Counted from the first letter of the stretch, positions 1-6,630 are shown. The stretch is DNA of 10,067 bases from Chitinophaga pinensis (GCA_943323675.2 CALPIR020000076.1:1-10067), one strand, 5' to 3'. Notes: a model not told the origin generated them from the letters alone. A program made the numbers and translations.

Positions 1-18
1 AAGGTACAAAATATTTAA

Positions 19-2754
19 TTACTTAAGCTTGTACACAAAAATATTATTCTGATGATCGCCACCAATTAGATAATTGCCTCTGTCCATCATAAGATTAGCG
101 GTATTAAAAGGTGTATAGCCTTTTATCGGGAAGTCAATGTATAATTCCCCCTTCATGTTGTACCAATAATATTCTGATTGTTGTTTTTGGAAGTTTGCAA
201 GCATTACTTTTCCAACAGCATCTAATGTAAAATAGTTGAATTGAGGAATGCTATCTGTGTATGTTTTGTTTGCTATTTTTTTCAAATCTTGGCCATACAA
301 TGCCCACGAATTTTGGGTTTGAGTTAAGAAAAACGTATTGTTTGTTACTTGGTCATTTTGTACAACCACTTTTATAAATGGTTCAAATTGTCCTATATAC
401 TTGGGTTCTCCAATTTGTTTATATATGGAGTCAAATGTTATTTGAGTTATTAAACCAGTACTGTCGAACATATTAAAGTTTAATGTTAAACTATCGATAT
501 TGGAAACATATTCGAATAAATTAGCCGTATTCATATGGCTGAGTTTTACTGACTTTCCTTTGTTATCAAATAGGCATAATTGGCCCTTAATATTTGTAGT
601 ATAAATAAATCGTTTCAATCCTTTTTTTATTAGGCCAATAGGTGCGTTGGCTTTGCTTTCTATCACTTTAGGCATCCAACCTTGTAAGGGCTTTCCATTC
701 AGCGCATATCCAACAATTCTGTTGTTTTCTAAAGCAACAAAAAACTGAAGTGTACTGTCATCATAAAAATCTGCTATGGTAAAAGGTAATAATGCCTTAC
801 CAGGGTATCGAATAGGGTAATTGTATAAACTTACACCTTTAGCATCAATCAAATTGGCTTGTTTCTCCGTACTAAACAAATAGCAAGATGTACCATTTTT
901 TTGTGGATCGATAACGTGAAAATTCCCCACTAGTTTGCCATTAAGTTTACTACGCCAAATTAAGTTACCATTGGTACTAATGCAGTATAAAGTATTGTTG
1001 ATGTCCTGCACAAAAATTATATTCTGTTTTAATTCGCTATTGTAAACAACCTGAGGTGCAATATCAAAAATAGTATCTAATTTACTTGCCCATAACAATT
1101 GTGTTTCGTTGGTATTAATGTTATTATACTTGTATGATACCTGGGTATAAAATGCTTTATTGTTGGTGTTAGAAAATTGGATAGAAAAGAATTCAAACTT
1201 TTTAAAGTCGTATTGAAATGTATTGAGTGTGCTGAAGAAAGAATCATTAACAAAGTTGGTAGGCAGTAAAAAGTTGCGTGTAGGACTGATAAAAATACTT
1301 ACATTATTATTAACAGCAAGGTCTTCCTGGTATGTTTTAAACTTTTCATCATTGGCCAATGTGTTACCCGATTTGTATTGGTCTATAATATGTTTGAGTG
1401 TATTTACATCGTTTGCAAAAACAAAAATATCATCCAACTGAACATAATAAGGAGAGTAAATATGTTCCATAATTTCTCCGTAATACAGTTTTAAGAAGTT
1501 ACCTAATTTTATGCGTTCAATTTCCAAACCTTGATGATAATAAGTAACAGAATCAATTTCTCCTTTTCTGTTCATTGCTTGAATGATACCTTTTAATGCG
1601 GTAGACATTCCTGCGGGGTCTTTAAAGCGAATAAATGCATTAAGGTTATTATGGAAATCACTCCCAGCAGGCTCTGTCATAACTAATGACGCTTCACCAT
1701 CAATGTAGTTTAATATGTTTTGGGTGATGTCTATGTTATAACGGTTTTCAATACTGTCTGAGAAACCTACATACAAATCACCTTTTTTATTCACTTGCAA
1801 ATATTCATTCAATTCCGAATTAAATTTCATGTAATCGCTAAACCCCATCTGAAACGCCAAAGCCGTATTTTTAGGCATATATTTATGTAGTTGTAATTGT
1901 TTTGGGGTTTGATTTTTAAACAAATCCAAGAATTGAAAAACGGAATCATCAGTAAATGTGACTCCCGATAATTTATACATATCATCATTCAGTTCAACAT
2001 CTAACATACTCCAATTTGCAAATCCCTTTATGTATGAAAGTATGTTATAATACTCTGATTTGGTAAATAGGTTGCCTAATAAATGGATTTTTTGATAGTT
2101 AATAAAAAGGTTTAAATCCGCGCTTGTTTCAGCCATTAAATAGGCTTGTGTAAGTCCTTTGGTGGGGTTAGGTAAATTGTATTTTAGCTTACGTATACTT
2201 TCTTCAACCAATGATGCATCTGCTGCACAAAGTAATAATTGGTCGCGATATGAAATGGTAAATAGAGTATTTCCCTGCGCATCAGTAAAATCATAAATAG
2301 GCGTTTTATCAAAACTTCTTAGTATGGCTTTCGCGTTTATTTTTTTAGAAAGGTAATCAGTTATATCAGAAAGTTCAATTGGTTTACCTGTTTCTACGAT
2401 GGCTAATAATCCTAGATTATTGCTGTTGTTGTGTAACGAAAATGCAGTGGTGTTCTCTTCAAATATTTCTTTAAATTCCTCGTCACCATTAATTATATTA
2501 AAGGTTTCTTCTAGTTGTTTATTTAGCTTAGACACACTCGGATTTGCTTTTAAATCAGCCCAAAGTGATGATTTACCTAGTAAAGACCATGATTTATTAA
2601 TATCTTTAGATTGTAAAATAATGAACGCATCACCAGGCACTGCTTCTATAGCTGGTCTATTTTTTATTTTAATATTGTTCAAATAAAAATATATTGCGAT
2701 GCCTGAGAACAATGCAATGGTTGCTATTATGCCTATTAATAAAGATCTATTCAT
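19..2754 (-). CDS. Membrane-anchored DUF3352-like / beta-propeller-like protein of unknown function
   Basis: A 911-residue protein of unknown function. Residues about 4-25 form one hydrophobic segment after a short basic N-terminus (MNRS). There is no lipobox and no clear signal-peptidase site, so it is probably a signal anchor with the rest in the periplasm. Residues about 35-540 resemble DUF3352-type proteins, including an early VPGDAFIILQS segment (about 39-49) followed by alternating helical and strand-like stretches; this is recognition by pattern, not a search. Residues about 550-911 contain spaced motifs typical of PQQ/WD-like propeller blades: NNTLYCISTNGNLIW near 590, NRIVGYALNGKPLQGW near 675-690, GQLCLFDNKG, and NIFVYKL at the end. 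The gene ends in TAA at 19-21 and starts with ATG at 2752-2754, 20 nt after a -7 box. It is divergent from the DUF423 gene. Confidence is high that it is a gene and moderate on domains; no function can be assigned. Confidence 0.85.
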   Translation of the reverse strand: MNRSLLIGIIATIALFSGIAIYFYLNNIKIKNRPAIEAVPGDAFIILQSKDINKSWSLLGKSSLWADLKANPSVSKLNKQLEETFNIINGDEEFKEIFEENTTAFSLHNNSNNLGLLAIVETGKPIELSDITDYLSKKINAKAILRSFDKTPIYDFTDAQGNTLFTISYRDQLLLCAADASLVEESIRKLKYNLPNPTKGLTQAYLMAETSADLNLFINYQKIHLLGNLFTKSEYYNILSYIKGFANWSMLDVELNDDMYKLSGVTFTDDSVFQFLDLFKNQTPKQLQLHKYMPKNTALAFQMGFSDYMKFNSELNEYLQVNKKGDLYVGFSDSIENRYNIDITQNILNYIDGEASLVMTEPAGSDFHNNLNAFIRFKDPAGMSTALKGIIQAMNRKGEIDSVTYYHQGLEIERIKLGNFLKLYYGEIMEHIYSPYYVQLDDIFVFANDVNTLKHIIDQYKSGNTLANDEKFKTYQEDLAVNNNVSIFISPTRNFLLPTNFVNDSFFSTLNTFQYDFKKFEFFSIQFSNTNNKAFYTQVSYKYNNINTNETQLLWASKLDTIFDIAPQVVYNSELKQNIIFVQDINNTLYCISTNGNLIWRSKLNGKLVGNFHVIDPQKNGTSCYLFSTEKQANLIDAKGVSLYNYPIRYPGKALLPFTIADFYDDSTLQFFVALENNRIVGYALNGKPLQGWMPKVIESKANAPIGLIKKGLKRFIYTTNIKGQLCLFDNKGKSVKLSHMNTANLFEYVSNIDSLTLNFNMFDSTGLITQITFDSIYKQIGEPKYIGQFEPFIKVVVQNDQVTNNTFFLTQTQNSWALYGQDLKKIANKTYTDSIPQFNYFTLDAVGKVMLANFQKQQSEYYWYNMKGELYIDFPIKGYTPFNTANLMMDRGNYLIGGDHQNNIFVYKLK

Positions 2755-2771
2755 TTTGAGTAGTGGTCGTT

Positions 2772-2794
2772 TATCAAATTTAGTGGGTTTGATA
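2772..2794. repeat. 7-bp inverted repeat in divergent intergenic region
   Basis: The arms TATCAAA (2772-2778) and TTTGATA (2788-2794) are perfect reverse complements separated by 9 bp. The left arm overlaps the candidate -7 box of the leftward gene, a position from which a bound protein could affect transcription. Arms this short can occur by chance in AT-rich DNA, so an operator role is only an inference. Confidence 0.35.
2775..2782 (-). promoter_or_regulatory. Candidate -7 box (TAAATTTG) for the 911-residue protein gene
   Basis: Read on the minus strand this is TAAATTTG, an exact match to the Bacteroidota -7 consensus TAnnTTTG. It ends 20 nt before the ATG, which implies a leader of roughly 12-15 nt. 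There is no TTG at the expected -33 spacing. The box overlaps a 7-bp inverted repeat (TATCAAA at 2772-2778 and TTTGATA at 2788-2794). No equally good box was found for the divergent plus-strand gene; the nearest is TAGTTTTT at 2807-2814. Confidence 0.4.
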
Positions 2795-2836
2795 GCTTGT
2801 TAGCATTAGTTTTTACACAGGTTTATTGTTAAACAT

Positions 2837-3310
2837 ATGACAAACTCTACACTTCAAAAACAACTTTTTCAGATAGGAGCAGCCTTTGCAGGACTAGCTG
2901 TTGTTGCAGGAGCATTTGGCTCACATGCTATCAAGGAAGAGCTTGATTCTGCTAATTATGATATTTTTCAAACAGCGGTAACATATCAATTTTACCATGC
3001 ATTTGCCTTGTTTGCAATTGGGTTAGGCATGCGAAGGATTAAAGAAAATGTAGCTAAAGTAGCTTTAACGCTTTTTGTGTTAGGGATTATATTTTTTAGT
3101 GGAAGTTTGTATTTGTTATCAACAAGTACAATTTGGGCTAGTGGGCGTTTAGATTGGTTTGGTATGATTGCTCCAGTGGGTGGAGCAAGTTTTGTTGCTG
3201 GCTGGGTATACCTCGCATTAAAGGGCTACAAACCAAGTGAAAGTTCTAATTCTGCAAAGAAAGTTCATGAAATGCAAAGAAGAAAATCACCAACATTCGA
3301 AGACAAATAA
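2837..3310 (+). CDS. DUF423 family small integral membrane protein
   Basis: A 157-residue inner-membrane protein of the DUF423 family (YgdD/YwdK-like), whose biochemical role is not established. The family pattern is clear: GAFGSHAIK (25-33), YQFYHAFALFAIG (50-62), FFSGSLYLLS (86-95) and GMIAPVGGASFVAGW (109-123). Four hydrophobic segments lie at about 11-29, 47-65, 71-94 and 108-128. The core of about 128 residues is typical in length. It is followed by a hydrophilic, basic tail of about 28 residues (KKVHEMQRRKSP and on) that I do not associate with the family. The ATG start is the first in frame and places the first membrane segment correctly. It is the only plus-strand gene here, divergent from the left gene and convergent with ftsB, so it probably makes its own transcript. 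No clear promoter box is visible. Confidence 0.92.
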   Translation: MTNSTLQKQLFQIGAAFAGLAVVAGAFGSHAIKEELDSANYDIFQTAVTYQFYHAFALFAIGLGMRRIKENVAKVALTLFVLGIIFFSGSLYLLSTSTIWASGRLDWFGMIAPVGGASFVAGWVYLALKGYKPSESSNSAKKVHEMQRRKSPTFEDK

Positions 3311-3322
3311 ATGTATTTATTT
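3305..3322. repeat. AT-only palindrome spanning both convergent stop codons
   Basis: AAATAAAT (3305-3312) and ATTTATTT (3315-3322) are perfect reverse complements around a central GT. The plus-strand stop TAA (3308-3310) lies in the left arm, and the minus-strand stop (3317-3319 as TTA) in the right arm. It could fold as a 7-bp all A/T hairpin with a 4-nt loop on either transcript. It has no GC in the stem and no clear T-run, so it would be at most a weak bidirectional terminator. Confidence 0.4.
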
Positions 3323-3619
3323 TAAAGAATCTTTTTTAACGAATACGAAAACGTCTTCATCTTCTTTTTTCATCAAATATTTTTCTCGTGCAAATTTTTC
3401 CAGATTCTCATCGCTAGTAAAAAGTTCATCGCGTTGTTCTTTTGCGTCTTCTATTTGTTGCTGGTAAAACTTATGTTCTGCTTTTACCTTATTGTACTGT
3501 TTTCGCAGTTTATACTGGTCTATCACATTATTTCTATCTGAAAAAAACAGCAAAGCCACAAATGCTATTGTGGCAATAATGTATTTGTTGGTAATTAACT
3601 TGGCCCAGTTAAACTTCAT
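3317..3619 (-). CDS. ftsB: Septum formation initiator family protein (FtsB/DivIC-like)
   Basis: A 100-residue bitopic membrane protein of the FtsB/DivIC family. In characterised bacteria these proteins work with FtsL and FtsQ (DivIB) to activate septal wall synthesis at mid-cell. The layout fits: a short basic cytoplasmic N-terminus (MKFNWAKLITNK), one membrane segment at about 12-27, a charged heptad-like coiled coil at about 33-66 (QYNKVKAEHKFYQQQIEDAK), and the family's C-terminal block LEKFAREKYLMKKEDEDVFVFV (73-94, with the AREKY...MKKEDED core). The length is normal. It lies downstream of eno but behind eno's terminator, so it probably has its own promoter. Its stop is 6 bp from that of the convergent DUF423 gene. 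FtsB and DivIC cannot be told apart from sequence here, so the symbol is family-level. Confidence 0.88.
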   Translation of the reverse strand: MKFNWAKLITNKYIIATIAFVALLFFSDRNNVIDQYKLRKQYNKVKAEHKFYQQQIEDAKEQRDELFTSDENLEKFAREKYLMKKEDEDVFVFVKKDSLK

Positions 3620-3624
3620 AACTT

Positions 3625-3632
3625 CAAAAGTA
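3625..3632 (-). promoter_or_regulatory. Candidate -7 box (TACTTTTG) for ftsB
   Basis: On the minus strand this reads TACTTTTG, an exact match to TAnnTTTG. Only 5 nt (AAGTT) separate it from the ATG of ftsB. If it is used, transcription would begin at or within a few bases of the start codon, giving a leaderless or nearly leaderless mRNA. No TTG -33 element sits at the usual spacing. A weaker relative, TATGTTTA, lies further upstream. Because the proximity is unusual, this may be a chance match. Confidence 0.35.
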
Positions 3633-3659
3633 AATAATTTTAGGTTTGATGTTTTTAAA

Positions 3660-3704
3660 TGATGTAAACATAAAGACTTAATGTGACTAACATTATTTAC
3701 ATCA
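3660..3704. repeat. Nested inverted repeats between eno terminator and ftsB
   Basis: The outer arms TGATGTAAA (3660-3668) and TTTACATCA (3696-3704) are perfect 9-bp reverse complements. Inside lies a second dyad, TAATGT (3679-3684) and ACATTA (3690-3695), with a GACTA loop, which directly abuts the right outer arm. Folded together they give a bulged stem with a 10-nt one-sided bulge. The element sits in the 145-bp gap immediately after the eno terminator and upstream of the ftsB promoter box. It could be an operator or a leader structure; its role is unknown. Confidence 0.45.
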
Positions 3705-3708
3705 ACAC

Positions 3709-3746
3709 AAAAAAAACGCCCCGAGGCTTATTTGCTGCGGGGCGTT
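3709..3746 (-). terminator. Rho-independent terminator of eno
   Basis: On the minus strand the arm AACGCCCCG (3746-3738) pairs perfectly with CGGGGCGTT (3723-3715), a 9-bp GC-rich stem with a 14-nt loop. The stem runs into eight T's counted from its last paired bases (3716-3709). It begins 18 bp after the eno stop codon. This is the strongest terminator in the window and separates eno from ftsB. Confidence 0.93.
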
Positions 3747-3764
3747 AGTAGCTATTTATTAGGG

Positions 3765-5054
3765 TTATTTAATAAACTTGAAGTCTTTACCAGGGTAATA
3801 TGCATTTTTACCTAACTCTTCTTCAATTCGTAGCAACTGGTTGTATTTTGCAATTCTATCTGTACGGCTCGCTGATCCTGTTTTAATCTGTCCACTGTTT
3901 AATGCCACAGCCAAATCAGCAATGGTAGTATCTTCTGTTTCGCCACTGCGGTGACTCATAATGTTTGTATACGCATGGCGGGTTGCTAAGTTTACCGCAT
4001 CTATGGTTTCACTTAACGTTCCAATTTGATTTACTTTAACTAAAATAGAGTTGGCAACACCTTTATCTATACCTTTTTGTAAGCGTTTGCTGTTGGTTAC
4101 AAACAAATCGTCACCTACTAATTGAACTTTATCGCCAATTGTTTTAGTTAGTTCAGCCCAACCTTTCCAATCATCTTCGGCCATGCCGTCTTCAACAGAA
4201 ATAATTGGGTATTTGTCGGTCCATTCTTTCCAATAGGCAACCATTGCCGAAGAATCCATTTCGCGCCCGTCCGATTTTTTAAACGTATATAACCCTGTTT
4301 TTTCGTTGTAAAACTCTGTTGTAGCAGCATCCATAGCAATATAAATATCTTTGCCTGGCTTATATCCAGCTTCTTCAATTGCTTTTAATACCGTTTCAAT
4401 CGCTTCTTCGTTTGATGGAATATTTGGGGCAAAGCCGCCTTCATCTCCCACATTTGTGCTGTATCCTTTTTTCTTCAATACATTTTTTAAGTGATGAAAA
4501 ACTTCTGTACCCATGCGCAATGCATCGCTAAAGCTATCTGCTTTAACTGGCATAATCATAAACTCTTGAAAATCTATTGAGTTATCTGCATGTGAACCAC
4601 CGTTTAAAATATTCATTAACGGAATAGGTAATGTATTTGCATTAACACCACCTACGTAACGGTATAATGGCATATTGGCTTCAACAGCTGCAGCCTTGGC
4701 ACAAGCTAAAGAAACAGCTAAAATAGCGTTAGCTCCTAACTCAGCCTTATTGTCGGTTCCGTCTAATTTAAGCATTAAACGATCAATTTCGTTTTGCTCA
4801 AATACATCAACACCCATTAATTTATCGGCAATTATTTTATTTACGTTGTTAACGGCTTTTAAAACACCTTTACCCATAAACACTTTTTTATCACCATCGC
4901 GTAGTTCTACCGCTTCGTGCGCTCCTGTGCTTGCACCGCTAGGAACTGATGCACGTCCCATTGCACCTTCTTCTGTTATTACTTCAACCTCAACAGTAGG
5001 GTTACCACGAGAGTCTAAAATTTGTCTGGCATGAATATCAATTATTGAACTCAT
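3765..5054 (-). CDS. eno: Enolase (phosphopyruvate hydratase)
   Basis: Interconverts 2-phosphoglycerate and phosphoenolpyruvate plus water in cytoplasmic glycolysis and gluconeogenesis; EC 4.2.1.11, Mg2+ dependent. The 429 residues match the bacterial family length. Catalytic and metal residues are all in place: His155 in NGGSH, Glu164 in DFQEF, Glu205 in GDEGGFAPN, Mg ligands Asp242 (MDAA), Glu288 (SVEDG) and Asp315 (VGDD), the catalytic base Lys340 (ILVKVNQIGT), the SHRSGETED signature (367-375), and Lys391. The N-terminal domain carries the Ser41-containing mobile loop (SGASTG, 39-44). The ATG start gives the standard N-terminus MSSIIDIHARQILDSRGNPT. There is no Shine-Dalgarno, only an A-rich leader. 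The gene starts 41 bp after the carA stop with no promoter box in between, so co-transcription with carA is likely. It ends at a strong terminator. Confidence 0.99.
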   Translation of the reverse strand: MSSIIDIHARQILDSRGNPTVEVEVITEEGAMGRASVPSGASTGAHEAVELRDGDKKVFMGKGVLKAVNNVNKIIADKLMGVDVFEQNEIDRLMLKLDGTDNKAELGANAILAVSLACAKAAAVEANMPLYRYVGGVNANTLPIPLMNILNGGSHADNSIDFQEFMIMPVKADSFSDALRMGTEVFHHLKNVLKKKGYSTNVGDEGGFAPNIPSNEEAIETVLKAIEEAGYKPGKDIYIAMDAATTEFYNEKTGLYTFKKSDGREMDSSAMVAYWKEWTDKYPIISVEDGMAEDDWKGWAELTKTIGDKVQLVGDDLFVTNSKRLQKGIDKGVANSILVKVNQIGTLSETIDAVNLATRHAYTNIMSHRSGETEDTTIADLAVALNSGQIKTGSASRTDRIAKYNQLLRIEEELGKNAYYPGKDFKFIK

Positions 5055-5095
5055 ATGTATATTTTTTTAGTTATTGTATGTAATTATGGGTTGGA

Positions 5096-6196
5096 TTAGT
5101 TCATTAATTTGATAAAATCATCAAATAAATACCTGCTATCATGAGGACCGGGAGCGGCCTCTGGGTGATATTGAACTGAGAATGCTTTTTTATCTTTTAA
5201 GCGAATACCTTCAACTGTGTTATCGTTTAGGTTAATGTGGGTTATTTCTACGTTTGGTGTTTTTTCTACATCTTCAGCCCTTACACTAAAACCGTGGTTT
5301 TGTGAGGTTACTTCACACAAACCGGTAATTAGGTTTTTTACAGGATGATTCATCCCTCTATGACCATTGTGCATTTTAAAAGTAGAAATACCATTTGCTT
5401 CAGCCAAAATTTGATGACCTAAACAAATACCAAAAGTAGGAATATTATTGTCCAAGATGGTTTTAACTGTATCTACCGCATAAGTCATGGTAGCAGGATC
5501 ACCGGGGCCATTACTAAGCATTATACCATCAGGTTTAAATTTCATTATCTCTTCAAAGTTGGTTTTGCCGTTAAATACAGCTAAGTAACAATCTCTTTCA
5601 ACCAAACAACGTAAAATATTTTTCTTAATACCAAAGTCTAATACTGCTACACGCTTAGAAGATTCGGGATTACCCAAGTAGTAGGTTTGTTGTGTTGAGA
5701 CTTTTGATGAAAGCTCTAAACCTTCCATTGAAGGAACATTATTTAATTCATTCAAGAGTTCTTCAACCGTTTTGTCTTCGGCAGATATGATGGCATTCAT
5801 TGCACCTTTACTGCGCACGTGCATGACCACCTCGCGGGTGTCTATATCAGTTATTCCTACAACATTATTTAAAGTGAAATAATCTTGCACACTCATACCG
5901 GCCATTTTACGAGAATAAGGCACGTTAAATTGTTTACACACCAAGCCGGCAATTTTAATATCATCAGATTCTACCTCTTCGGCATGAATACCGTAGTTGC
6001 CAATATGTACATTGGTTTGCAATAATATTTGGCCAAAGTAAGATGGATCTGTGAACACTTCTTGGTAACCGGTCATTCCTGTATTAAAACAAATTTCACC
6101 GGTGGTGGTACCTATTTTACCTATCGAGGTGCCTTTGAATACTGTGCCGTCTGCTAAAACTAAAACAGCTGGGAATTTATTGATGGATTTATTCAA
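5096..6196 (-). CDS. carA: Carbamoyl-phosphate synthase small (glutaminase) subunit
   Basis: The glutamine amidotransferase subunit of carbamoyl-phosphate synthase. It releases ammonia from glutamine and channels it to CarB, feeding pyrimidine and arginine synthesis in the cytoplasm. Its 366 residues are normal for the family. The N-terminal CPSase domain shows LADGTVFKG (14-22) and GEICFNTGMTGYQE (33-46). The class I amidotransferase domain has SNGPGDP (228-234), nucleophile Cys258 in FGICLGHQ, and His344/Glu346 in VQYHPEAAPG. The start codon is TTG (6194-6196). An in-frame TAA lies three codons upstream and the next in-frame ATG is Met41, inside the conserved domain, so a non-ATG start is forced. 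carB is not in this window. A promoter box lies 17 nt upstream, and eno follows 41 bp downstream, probably in the same transcript. Confidence 0.97.
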   Translation of the reverse strand: MNKSINKFPAVLVLADGTVFKGTSIGKIGTTTGEICFNTGMTGYQEVFTDPSYFGQILLQTNVHIGNYGIHAEEVESDDIKIAGLVCKQFNVPYSRKMAGMSVQDYFTLNNVVGITDIDTREVVMHVRSKGAMNAIISAEDKTVEELLNELNNVPSMEGLELSSKVSTQQTYYLGNPESSKRVAVLDFGIKKNILRCLVERDCYLAVFNGKTNFEEIMKFKPDGIMLSNGPGDPATMTYAVDTVKTILDNNIPTFGICLGHQILAEANGISTFKMHNGHRGMNHPVKNLITGLCEVTSQNHGFSVRAEDVEKTPNVEITHINLNDNTVEGIRLKDKKAFSVQYHPEAAPGPHDSRYLFDDFIKLMN

Positions 6197-6213
6197 GGTA
6201 GTTTAGATTTTGG

Positions 6214-6221
6214 CAAAGATA
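6214..6221 (-). promoter_or_regulatory. Candidate -7 box (TATCTTTG) for carA-eno
   Basis: On the minus strand this reads TATCTTTG, an exact TAnnTTTG match. It ends 17 nt before the TTG start codon of carA, implying a leader of about 10-12 nt. No TTG lies at the -33 spacing. It sits between the terminator of the preceding gene and carA, where a promoter is required, which strengthens the call. A leader this short has no room for a classical pyrimidine attenuator. Confidence 0.5.
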
Positions 6222-6243
6222 ATTAAAGGAATAAAAATGGCTA

Positions 6244-6276
6244 ATTTAATTTGAATTTGGACAATTCAATTTAAAT
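6244..6276. repeat. Long imperfect inverted repeat upstream of carA
   Basis: Arms 6244-6257 (ATTTAATTTGAATT) and 6263-6276 (AATTCAATTTAAAT) are reverse complements at 13 of 14 positions, with one T/T mismatch, around a 5-bp centre TGGAC. The dyad starts where the preceding terminator's T-run ends, and its centre lies about 40 bp upstream of the carA -7 box. It has no following T-run on the minus strand, so it does not look like a second intrinsic terminator. It may be a regulator binding site or a 3'-end-stabilising hairpin. Confidence 0.55.
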
Positions 6277-6305
6277 AAAAAAGCCGCATCAATAATGACA
6301 CGGCT
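6276..6305 (-). terminator. Rho-independent terminator of the DUF3467 gene
   Basis: On the minus strand AGCCGTGTCA (6305-6296) pairs with TGATGCGGCT (6291-6282) over 10 bp, including a tandem T-G/G-T wobble, with a 4-nt TTAT loop and then a run of T's (6282-6277). The wobbles would be A/C mismatches on the other strand, so the hairpin works only for leftward transcription. It starts 13 bp after the stop codon. Confidence 0.85.
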
Positions 6306-6318
6306 ATTTTAATTTTTT

Positions 6319-6630
6319 TTATGCTTGTGCAGTAGGTCCACCAAAATTCATTGGAAATGGGGGAGAGTCATGCAAATCAATAGTGCCATTTTGCTCTTCG
6401 TATTTTAAAATATTATCACCCAAAGCCAATAAAAGTCTTTTGGCATGTTGAGGGGTAAGCACGATTCTTGATTTAACTTTAGCTTTTGGTACACCTGGCA
6501 TTACACGTATAAAATCAACCACAAACTCGGCATTACTATGGGTTATAATGGCTAAGTTACTATATGTGCCTTCGGCCATTTCTTCGCTTAACTCTATGTT
6601 TAATTGGGTTTCGTTATTTGTGGGTTCCAT
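6319..6630 (-). CDS. DUF3467 domain-containing protein
   Basis: A 103-residue soluble protein of the DUF3467 family, which has no established function. The core is strongly family-like: LNIELSEEMAEGTYSNLAII (10-29), then FVVDFIRVMPGVPKAKVKSR (36-55) and LTPQHAKRLLLALGDNI (58-74). There is no signal peptide or membrane segment. The C-terminus is a short Pro/Gly-rich tail (SPPFPMNFGGP). From memory, genes of this family commonly sit immediately downstream of rpoC in Bacteroidota, as here. That suggests, without proving, a link to transcription or to rpoC regulation. The ATG follows a run of A's and no Shine-Dalgarno. The gene is enclosed by the rpoC terminator and its own terminator, with a promoter box at 6665-6672, so it can be expressed independently. 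Confidence 0.93.
   Translation of the reverse strand: MEPTNNETQLNIELSEEMAEGTYSNLAIITHSNAEFVVDFIRVMPGVPKAKVKSRIVLTPQHAKRLLLALGDNILKYEEQNGTIDLHDSPPFPMNFGGPTAQA

Noticed and set aside
3237..3467. 76-codon plus-strand frame overlapping the end of the DUF423 gene and ftsB
   Set aside because: It is out of frame with the DUF423 protein and antisense to ftsB, and its Ser/Phe-rich sequence is a shadow of the coiled-coil codons.
4675..5034. 119-codon plus-strand frame opposite eno
   Set aside because: It is antisense to the well-conserved N-terminal part of enolase and reads as a Ser/Thr/Ala-rich shadow with no recognisable motif.
6197..6318. Pyrimidine-responsive attenuator or riboswitch in front of carA
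   Set aside because: The hairpin with a T-run here directly follows the DUF3467 stop and lies upstream of the carA promoter box, so it ends the previous gene. The implied carA leader is too short for an attenuator.
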